64,000 bases of DNA from Bacteroidota bacterium (GTDB lineage: Bacteria > Bacteroidota > Bacteroidia > Cytophagales > Cyclobacteriaceae). The translations under genes and the position numbers were made by a program. The notes under the pieces were generated by a model. The model had not been told where the DNA came from. It ran no database searches and saw only the letters and a program-made list of their open reading frames with translations. Positions 57,648 to 64,000 of this stretch are shown piece by piece (the stretch's first letter is position 1; every line of letters starts with the position of its first letter). The stretch is taken from assembly GCA_018266055.1 (NCBI GenBank), contig JAFDYT010000015.1, positions 62,001 through 126,000 of the forward strand. Reading direction: 5' to 3'.

Positions 57648-57944
57648 ATGATCATCCGCATTGTACGCATGACGTTTACTGAAGAAGGCGCGAAAGAGTT
57701 TCTTCCAATCTTTGAAAAGCACAAGGTGGCCATTCGTCATTTTCCAGGTTGCTCACATCTTGAGTTACTGAAAGACATTCGTCAGCCCAACACATACACC
57801 ACGCTGAGTTATTGGGACAAACCTGAGTCGCTCGAAAACTACCGGCAGTCGGAGTTGTTTGAACAAGTGTGGGGAAAAACCAAAATGCACTTCGCCGAAA
57901 AGACGCAAGCCTTCTCGTTCGAGAAATTCATTGAAGTGGATTAA
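57648..57944 (+). CDS. Cytoplasmic ABM-family protein
   Basis: 98 residues, a single ferredoxin-like ABM domain without a signal peptide. Strands IIRIVRMTFT and GCSHLELLKDI, then TYTTLSYWDKPESLENYRQSELF, are typical. Its neighbour upstream is 50 bases away, and the end overlaps the end of the PagL-like gene on the other strand by four bases. The reaction is unknown; related proteins are small oxygenases or heme-binding proteins. Confidence 0.82.
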   Translation: MIIRIVRMTFTEEGAKEFLPIFEKHKVAIRHFPGCSHLELLKDIRQPNTYTTLSYWDKPESLENYRQSELFEQVWGKTKMHFAEKTQAFSFEKFIEVD

Positions 57945-59038
57945 AGGCGAATCATCCGCCCAAGCGAAAGGGCAATAAAGTCCGAATGATCGGTGGTGGC
58001 TTTGAGGGTAACGCCGGCATACCAATGGGGTCTCACTTCGTATTCCAGCAGGTAGCGTTGGAATGATTTCTTGTCGGTACCGGTATCGGGCGAAACATAC
58101 CACACCATCTGCTGACCGAACAAAAGCTTACCAAAAAACAAATAGTGCTGCGCGCTCACTCCTGCCACCAGTGTTTGAAGTTGTCTGCCGCTGCGCTGCT
58201 GATACACGGCGTTGATCCCGTCGTAATATATCTCCCCTCCTGCACCTATTCCATTCAGTCGGGTAATCCTGCGAATCACACCAACATTCACGCCCAATAC
58301 TATCCTCTTTTCTTCAGGCCAGTTTAAATCGGCAAAGGCGGTACGGATGTTGCCAAACAGGTGCGTCATCACACTCCAATGGCGGTCGGCAAACGGCGCT
58401 TTCGGCTGACGATTCAACGCCCGTGGTTGGGGAATGTAGGTGAGCGCTACACCGTAGCCGGGAAAGTTCATGCCTTCGTTAGGGTCTTTCCTTCCTCCGT
58501 TGGAAATGTGATTGAATTGGGCGGTGGCTTTAATCTCTACGTGATCCGTTAAGGAGTACGACAACGAAGTGCCGAGTGACAAAAGATAGCTCAACTTCTC
58601 GCTGAAGAAAATCGGTTGTTTGTTGGCGATGCTATCATACACTTTATTTAAAAAAGCAAAACCGGCACTTCCGCGCAATGAAATTTGGAATCGCTTCGCG
58701 TTAAACAAATAAGGTTCTGTAAAGACACTCACTGTGATTGCTCTTCCCAACTGATCGCGATTAGCAAACGACGTGTAGCCGAGGGAAACTCCGTTGTTGC
58801 TATAGCAATTACAGTAGCTCCATGCTTTTTGGTTTGTGCGTACCACGCCAATATCTACTTGCCCTGTCAGCGGATGATTGCGTGTAAACAGCCGAAGATT
58901 TCCACGCTCCGTCCAGATGGATTGATAAAGGAAATATCCTGTTACGGAAAGCATAGGACGCAGCGAATCTGCCTTTTCACTTTGCCCGTATGCTGCATTC
59001 CACAGCACGCAAAAAAGAGAGACAAAAATCAGCTTCAT
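57941..59038 (-). CDS. PagL-like lipid A deacylase (acyloxyacyl hydrolase family)
   Basis: 365 residues from the ATG at 59038. A start at 59059 would put seven residues before the signal peptide. The signal peptide (about 1-18, AYGQ) precedes a beta-barrel. The key motif is FNHISNGG (H177 and S179), matching the catalytic His-Ser pair of PagL, which removes the 3-O acyl chain of lipid A. The protein is about twice the length of Pseudomonas PagL because of a C-terminal barrel extension. The activity is inferred from the motif. It is divergent from the biotin carboxylase gene. Confidence 0.82.
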   Translation of the reverse strand: MKLIFVSLFCVLWNAAYGQSEKADSLRPMLSVTGYFLYQSIWTERGNLRLFTRNHPLTGQVDIGVVRTNQKAWSYCNCYSNNGVSLGYTSFANRDQLGRAITVSVFTEPYLFNAKRFQISLRGSAGFAFLNKVYDSIANKQPIFFSEKLSYLLSLGTSLSYSLTDHVEIKATAQFNHISNGGRKDPNEGMNFPGYGVALTYIPQPRALNRQPKAPFADRHWSVMTHLFGNIRTAFADLNWPEEKRIVLGVNVGVIRRITRLNGIGAGGEIYYDGINAVYQQRSGRQLQTLVAGVSAQHYLFFGKLLFGQQMVWYVSPDTGTDKKSFQRYLLEYEVRPHWYAGVTLKATTDHSDFIALSLGRMIRL

Positions 59039-59119
59039 TTCAACAGGAAAACAAACCAATTTACTAAAACGGTCGCGAAATATTTAGTAGCATTGCAGTG
59101 TAGTGCACGATAGAACGTT

Positions 59120-60610
59120 ATGAAAAAGATCAAAAAACTTTTGGTCGCCAATCGTGGCGAGATTGCCTTGCGCATCATGCGTAGTGCAAAAGAAATGGGA
59201 ATCAGCACCGTGGCGGTATTCAGCGAAGCCGATCGCAACGCTATGCATGTTCGCTTTGCGGACGAAGCCATTTGTATAGGGCCACCCCCTTCCAATCAGT
59301 CGTATCTGGTGATGGAAAAAATTATCGGCGCAGCAAAACAAACCGGTGCCGATGCCATTCATCCCGGCTACGGGTTTCTTTCCGAGAACGAAGACTTTGC
59401 GCGTGCAGTAAGCGAATCCGGACTGATCTTCATCGGCCCATCGCCCGAGTCGATGGAACTGATGGGCAGCAAGCTTGGCGCAAAAGCTGCCGTATCCAAA
59501 TTTAATGTGCCGCTCGTGCCTGGAACAGCCGAGGCGATCACCGATGTAAACGCTGCTAAAAAAATTGCCGACAACATAGGCTATCCCGTGCTTATCAAAG
59601 CCAGTGCCGGCGGTGGTGGCAAAGGGATGCGCGTGGTTCACCAGGAGGCTGAGTTTGAAGAACAAATGACACGGGCTATCAGCGAGGCTACATCCGCCTT
59701 CGGCGATGGATCGGTGTTCATTGAAAAATACCTGGCCGAGTCACGGCACATTGAGTTTCAGATCTTTGGTGATCAGCATGGCAACGTGGTTCACCTATTT
59801 GACCGCGAGTGTTCGATTCAACGCCGACATCAGAAAGTAGTGGAAGAAGCGCCGTCGTCAGTACTTACGCCTGAGCTTCGCAAAAAAATGGGCGAAGCTG
59901 CGGTAAACGCAGCCAAAGCCGCCAACTATTACAACGCCGGCACCATCGAATTCATCCTTGACGATAAGATGAACTTTTATTTTCTGGAGATGAACACGCG
60001 TCTGCAGGTGGAGCATCCGGTCACGGAACTGATTACCGGTCTTGACCTCGTGAAACTTCAGATTAAAATCGCCGAAGGTGAAAAGCTTCCTTTCACACAA
60101 GAGGATATTAAGATTCGCGGGCACGCCATAGAAGTGCGCGTATGCGCCGAAGATCCTGCCAATAATTTCTTACCCGACATCGGCACCTTGAAAACCTACA
60201 AGCGGCCGCAAGGTCATGGCGTGCGTGTGGACGATGGCTTTGAACAAGGCATGACCATTCCGGTGTATTATGATCCGCTGATTGCCAAGATGATTTGCTA
60301 CGACGAAACACGCGAACTCGCGATTGAAAAAATGATCCGCGCCATCGGCGACTATGAAATCTCGGGCATAGAAACAACCCTTGGCTTCTGCAACTTTGTG
60401 ATGCACCACGATGCATTCCGGTCGGGTAACTTCTCTACTAAATTTGTAGAACGATATTTCAAGCCCGAGTATCTGCAACCTGCCGCTACCGACGAGGTGG
60501 AGAAGATTGCCAGCGCGTTGGCTGTGCATCTCGCCAGTGTTACTCAGGTGGCGCCAGTAATTAATATGGTCGCCTCCACCGAAAGCAAGTGGCGCAAAAA
60601 CCGAGCGTGA
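59120..60610 (+). CDS. accC: Biotin carboxylase subunit of acyl-CoA carboxylase
   Basis: 496 residues. The N-terminal KKLLVANRGEIALRIMRSAKEMGI, the Gly-rich ATP loop ASAGGGGKGMRVV, ECSIQRRHQKVVEEAPS, the FLEMNTRLQVEHPVTE catalytic region and the YDPLIAKMI stretch are complete. No biotin carrier domain is fused; a short extension lies at the end. It may be the AccC subunit or belong to a propionyl-CoA carboxylase, which the sequence alone does not decide. It is followed after 4 bases by the DUF1015 gene, so they are probably cotranscribed. Confidence 0.93.
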   Translation: MKKIKKLLVANRGEIALRIMRSAKEMGISTVAVFSEADRNAMHVRFADEAICIGPPPSNQSYLVMEKIIGAAKQTGADAIHPGYGFLSENEDFARAVSESGLIFIGPSPESMELMGSKLGAKAAVSKFNVPLVPGTAEAITDVNAAKKIADNIGYPVLIKASAGGGGKGMRVVHQEAEFEEQMTRAISEATSAFGDGSVFIEKYLAESRHIEFQIFGDQHGNVVHLFDRECSIQRRHQKVVEEAPSSVLTPELRKKMGEAAVNAAKAANYYNAGTIEFILDDKMNFYFLEMNTRLQVEHPVTELITGLDLVKLQIKIAEGEKLPFTQEDIKIRGHAIEVRVCAEDPANNFLPDIGTLKTYKRPQGHGVRVDDGFEQGMTIPVYYDPLIAKMICYDETRELAIEKMIRAIGDYEISGIETTLGFCNFVMHHDAFRSGNFSTKFVERYFKPEYLQPAATDEVEKIASALAVHLASVTQVAPVINMVASTESKWRKNRA

Positions 60611-60614
60611 TCGA

Positions 60615-61916
60615 ATGGCAGAAATAAAACCGATCCGCGCCTGGCGTTACAATCCAGATGTAGTACAAGAAATTGGAGCGGTGACCGCTCCTTTGTTTGA
60701 TGTCGTGAGCGAAAAACAACGCGCTGCGCTGTATCAAAATCCTCTTAACTCCATTCATCTCTCAGTTCCCCGTCCACCCGACGCGGCCAACCGTGCCAAC
60801 AATTTGCTCGCCAACTGGAAGAGCGAAGGAATCCTGCTTCAGGATAAACTCCCGGCCATCTACGTGTATTATCAATACTTCACACTCGCTGGCGATCCGA
60901 AGGAATATTGCCGCAAGGGTTTTGTGTGCCACATCCGCACTTATCGCTTTGAAGAGAACGTTATTCTCCGCCATGAAAATACAATCCCCAAGTCGGTAAA
61001 CGACCGGATTGAATTGCTGGAGAAAACCGAACTTCACGTGAGCCCCACGCATGGCCTTTACTCCGACGACAGCTTTGAGCTGGAGAAATACATGGACGAG
61101 GCGATCACCAATCCAATTTACGAAACCGAAGACTATCAGGGCGTACGCGACGTGCTTGCCGTGATTCACAACGCGGAAATCATCCATCAATTCATTCAAA
61201 AACTTTCGGAAAAGAAAATTATTCTGGCCGACGGTCATCACCGCTACGAAAGCTCGCTGGCGCTGATGCAAAAGCGAATGAAGGAAAACCCCAACCACAC
61301 GGGACTCGAAGGATACAACTTCCACCTGATGTATCTGACCAACACCGAAGCGGGCGACTTGCGCATTCTGCCCACACACCGGCTGATGAAAGGCCTGAAG
61401 AATTTCGATGCGGAGGAAGTAATCAAAAAACTAAGCGACGATTTCACCGTGCGTGAAATTGAAGATGCCTCTACACTCCACGAAATCATCGTCGGAAAAA
61501 AGTGGGCTTTTGGAATTCTATTCAAAGACCGCGCATTTAAAGTGCGCCTCAAGCCCGAAGCCTTCGCGACGCTGCGCTGGCATTTTCCCGACGAAGTAAA
61601 GGCACTCGACTTAACAGTGTTGCATTACTTCATTATCGAAAAGATATTGGGCATTCCCGGTAAGGAACAACGTGCTTCAGAAAACATTGTATTCGACCGG
61701 AATTTCTCTGACTGTTTCACCAAAGTAGTGTTGCAGGAAGCGCAGATGGCCATCATCACACAGGAAGTTTCCATCGAAGAGATCAAGCAGGTGTGCCAGA
61801 GCGGCTACACCATGCCGCAAAAGTCGACGTACTTCTATCCCAAAGTAATCTGCGGGTTTTTGTTCAGCACCATCCGCGAAGAGGAGTTTCAATGGCCTGC
61901 CTACGCGGGATTGTGA
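60615..61916 (+). CDS. DUF1015 domain protein
   Basis: 433 residues. Family features are the IKPIRAWRYNP start, a DVVSEKQRAALYQNPLNSIHLSVPRP segment, and the ILADGHHRYESSLAL motif resembling a conserved His-His-Arg-Tyr active site, plus ADLTVLH-like LDLTVLHYFIIEKILG near the middle. The function is unknown, though some relatives are annotated as HPr-Ser/Thr kinase-like or linked to D-3-phosphoglycerate dehydrogenase. It ends 2 bases before the end of the convergent gene. Confidence 0.93.
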   Translation: MAEIKPIRAWRYNPDVVQEIGAVTAPLFDVVSEKQRAALYQNPLNSIHLSVPRPPDAANRANNLLANWKSEGILLQDKLPAIYVYYQYFTLAGDPKEYCRKGFVCHIRTYRFEENVILRHENTIPKSVNDRIELLEKTELHVSPTHGLYSDDSFELEKYMDEAITNPIYETEDYQGVRDVLAVIHNAEIIHQFIQKLSEKKIILADGHHRYESSLALMQKRMKENPNHTGLEGYNFHLMYLTNTEAGDLRILPTHRLMKGLKNFDAEEVIKKLSDDFTVREIEDASTLHEIIVGKKWAFGILFKDRAFKVRLKPEAFATLRWHFPDEVKALDLTVLHYFIIEKILGIPGKEQRASENIVFDRNFSDCFTKVVLQEAQMAIITQEVSIEEIKQVCQSGYTMPQKSTYFYPKVICGFLFSTIREEEFQWPAYAGL

Positions 61917-61918
61917 GT

Positions 61919-63883
61919 TTATTTTTTCTTAAACACAAAACTAGATTGCTGTATCTGCACGATGCGTGCAAAGAACTCTTTCAGGTAATGATATTCCTCT
62001 GAAGTGTAAATGGCTTTGTTCAGCGCAATCACACACGCCAACGATACTTTACCGCCGGTGTTACTTACGTTGACAAGGCACTTTCCACCGCTGTTGGGCA
62101 ATGAGAACGCAATACTTTTTGGGGCTTCATCTACCATCATCCCTTCGGGCAATTCAACATTGATATAAAAACCTGTTTCAATAGGCGCGCCAAGATCGAC
62201 GGGATAAAGCCGCTCATTAGATTGAAATGGATTCTTCTCATAGCGATTCATCACAAACGGATTGAAATAGACAATGCTTGAGCCTGAGCCTTCGCCACCG
62301 GCAAGTGTGATGTCCATTTTCTCAACCAATGGTTTGGTCAGGTCCGTTTCATTCTCCACCGAGTAATTTTCAATGACTGCATCGTTCAGTTCTTTGGTGA
62401 GTTCTTTCACATACTCTTCCTTGGTCTTGCCGTTAATTTTCTTTCGCTGATCGATGGCGTCGTAGCCAGAGTATTGTAGCGACATCGTTCCTTTCAGTTC
62501 GCCGGCTTCATCCAATTTCACATTCATAGTGATCACCGTCTTCTGCCTTTGCGTCGGCGTAAGGTTCACCCATCCCGATTCTTCTTTGCTGATGATACGG
62601 CCCTGATCGTTGAGACACCGCATCGGCAACACACCGAATGGAAGAAAATCGTCAGTAGCGTCGAGGAGATATTCCTTCTCTCCTATTTTGACACGCGCTG
62701 CCACATAATTAAAGCTTGTTTGCTGCGGATGGATTTTAATCGGCAAGCCATGGTCTCGGGTAGAAATCAACACAGGACTTGCTTCGAATTCAGCAGCAAG
62801 CAAAGCGCCTACTAGCGCAAGGTTTATCTCGGCCGAATTCCCTTTGCGGGATTCATACACTTTTTTTGCATCAGTTTCTGTGTACACCCGATTATCACCG
62901 TCGAACGAATACCAGTGCCTAACCTGATCATAAATGATCGTAGCTTTTGCCACAGGATCAGCCTCTTTATCAACCAAAGGTTTTATCTTATCTTCCCAGA
63001 GATTTTTATTTCTTTTGATCTGGCCTCCAAAATCTTCATGCTCACGCAACTTACGATCGACATCTTTCCACTCTTCGCCATATTTCGTTTTCGTGCCGTC
63101 AAAGTGCCTGACTTCAGAAAGCTCGAAATAAATTCCTGCAACAAAATTCTTTTTGGCGGTCATGTATTTCTCCTCTTTGAAGGCCGGCACATTTTGCATG
63201 CCATATTTTCCTAGCATGCAATCTCCTTTTTCCGGGATTCCCTCGGGCTGAAAACATTCGTTAAGTACTGAAGTCTCGTTGGTGCTAAGTTTGTAGTAGC
63301 CGCGTAGCGTTATATTGTAAATCCAATTAGCTGGAATCTTACACCAGTATAGACTATTTACTTTAGGAATGTCACTTTGAAATTCCCATGGGTGGAACTG
63401 AAAACGAAAGGGCGACTCAGTGGAATACATTACTTCGATGACAGACCCTACACGCACTTCGGGTAGCGCAAATTTTACTTCATTAAGATATTTGTTGGTC
63501 TTTTCTGTAAATACTTTCTTTTCGTCGAGCTTGTTTTCTTTCCAAGCGCGGTTCTCCAGATTAAACGTTGACCCCTTCACCGAGAGGAGCTTTTCCTCAT
63601 AGCCGTTGTTTTTATAAAGCGGGATATAAAAATCTCCCTCACGTTGTCCTTGAGTCTTCAGGATTTTGATTTTCACATGATAGTCAAAGATGACATTCTG
63701 ATCGTCGTTGATGCGTGCTTGCCCAAACTCGTTCAACACTACGGCCACCGCGCTGGTGTCAGGATCATATTTTGACATCTCGAGTTCTTTGTAGGTCACT
63801 TTGCCAAAATCGAAATCACCCTTTTGGGCGATAGCGAAAATAGAGAGGCTCACAAAAGTCAGTAGCAGTAAAAAACGTTTCAT
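61919..63883 (-). CDS. DUF3857/transglutaminase-fold exported protein, catalytic residues absent
   Basis: 654 residues. A signal peptide (1-19, FAIAQ) leads to a DUF3857 region (about 40-220), a transglutaminase-fold core (about 310-410) and a DUF3858-like C-terminal beta region (about 450-650). In the core the usual catalytic Cys is replaced by S350 in RKGNSAEIN, and the His position by N392 in SFNYVAAR, though the Asp in LLDATDD is kept. The protein is probably not a peptidase or transferase, but a binding or structural domain. It lies 25 bases downstream of the cation diffusion facilitator gene. Confidence 0.88.
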   Translation of the reverse strand: MKRFLLLLTFVSLSIFAIAQKGDFDFGKVTYKELEMSKYDPDTSAVAVVLNEFGQARINDDQNVIFDYHVKIKILKTQGQREGDFYIPLYKNNGYEEKLLSVKGSTFNLENRAWKENKLDEKKVFTEKTNKYLNEVKFALPEVRVGSVIEVMYSTESPFRFQFHPWEFQSDIPKVNSLYWCKIPANWIYNITLRGYYKLSTNETSVLNECFQPEGIPEKGDCMLGKYGMQNVPAFKEEKYMTAKKNFVAGIYFELSEVRHFDGTKTKYGEEWKDVDRKLREHEDFGGQIKRNKNLWEDKIKPLVDKEADPVAKATIIYDQVRHWYSFDGDNRVYTETDAKKVYESRKGNSAEINLALVGALLAAEFEASPVLISTRDHGLPIKIHPQQTSFNYVAARVKIGEKEYLLDATDDFLPFGVLPMRCLNDQGRIISKEESGWVNLTPTQRQKTVITMNVKLDEAGELKGTMSLQYSGYDAIDQRKKINGKTKEEYVKELTKELNDAVIENYSVENETDLTKPLVEKMDITLAGGEGSGSSIVYFNPFVMNRYEKNPFQSNERLYPVDLGAPIETGFYINVELPEGMMVDEAPKSIAFSLPNSGGKCLVNVSNTGGKVSLACVIALNKAIYTSEEYHYLKEFFARIVQIQQSSFVFKKK

Positions 63884-63908
63884 AAATTAAAAGAGTAAGG
63901 TAGTGGGA

Positions 63909-64000
63909 TTAGCATCGTTGCTCACACGCGGTTTGGTCGGCTTTTTCAAACTGAATAGTCGTGTGATCGATATGAAAGTGGGTATGCAGTTCGTGGCTGA
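63909..64000 (-). CDS. Cation diffusion facilitator transporter, C-terminal end
   Basis: Only the last 30 codons are in the window and the gene continues beyond base 64000. The residues HELHTHFHIDHTTIQFE followed by an acidic end with two cysteines match the C-terminal cytoplasmic domain of CDF (CzcD-type) metal exporters, where this strand and its His residues bind metal. It would export zinc, cobalt or similar ions. The 25-base gap before the transglutaminase-fold gene suggests a shared transcript. Confidence 0.7.
   Translation of the reverse strand, partial: SHELHTHFHIDHTTIQFEKADQTACEQRC

Overview
The window looks like a chromosomal segment of a Bacteroidota bacterium, most likely order Cytophagales. 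The supporting signs are a C-terminal type A sorting domain of the type IX secretion system on a delta-60-repeat protein, an outer-membrane beta-barrel (TonB-receptor-like) C-terminus, a hybrid two-component regulator ending in an AraC-type HTH, promoters of the TTTG-N19-TAnnTTTG type, few Shine-Dalgarno sites, and many lipoproteins and Tat-exported DUF1501/DUF1800 and Gfo/Idh/MocA proteins. Genus and species cannot be named from the sequence alone. No rRNA, tRNA, CRISPR array, transposase or phage gene was found.

Layout. 1-5.7 kb: end of an outer-membrane barrel, a flotillin-like SPFH protein with four tandem N-terminal modules, a secreted delta-60 protein and a small ABM protein. 5.9-14.9 kb: a complete one-strand L-rhamnose operon (GH78 alpha-L-rhamnosidase, RhaT, aldolase/dehydrogenase fusion, mutarotase, isomerase, kinase). 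14.9-20.1 kb, minus strand: ROK sugar kinase, Gfo/Idh/MocA oxidoreductase, DUF1501 and DUF1800. 20.1-21.6 kb, minus strand: the most interesting locus. A Bacteroidota-type promoter leads into a clear SAM-I (S-box) riboswitch, then a possible 42-codon ORF ending in three cysteines, then an ATP-grasp protein whose nucleotide and metal sites look degenerate, closed by a strong terminator. 21.9-28.8 kb: CoA-transferase, a PAS histidine kinase with a REC-cNMP-Crp response regulator, a Usp protein, a DUF1080 hydrolase, an alpha/beta esterase and OxyR. 28.9-32.2 kb: KatG, divergent from OxyR, and a lipoprotein peptidase. 32.4-39.3 kb: a small exported protein and a tripartite RND efflux operon whose two junctions are both 11-base overlaps. 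39.4-45.7 kb: exported proteins of poorly known function interspersed with two paralogous XRE regulators. 45.8-52.7 kb: GreA-like and DUF892 stress proteins, GH3 glycosidase, SGNH hydrolase and glycogen phosphorylase. 52.7-64 kb: TPR-type hybrid two-component regulator, PhoH, SAM hydroxide adenosyltransferase, ABM, PagL-like deacylase, biotin carboxylase, DUF1015, a transglutaminase-fold protein lacking its catalytic Cys and His, and the tail of a cation diffusion facilitator.

How the genes work together. The rhamnose operon forms a full route from rhamnoside hydrolysis to central metabolism, and nearby glycosidases and esterases fit a plant- or algal-polysaccharide degrader. OxyR/KatG, the RND pump, Usp, GreA-like and DUF892 genes form the stress-response content. 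The SAM-riboswitch/ATP-grasp locus has no methionine gene beside it and is the best candidate for an undescribed system here.
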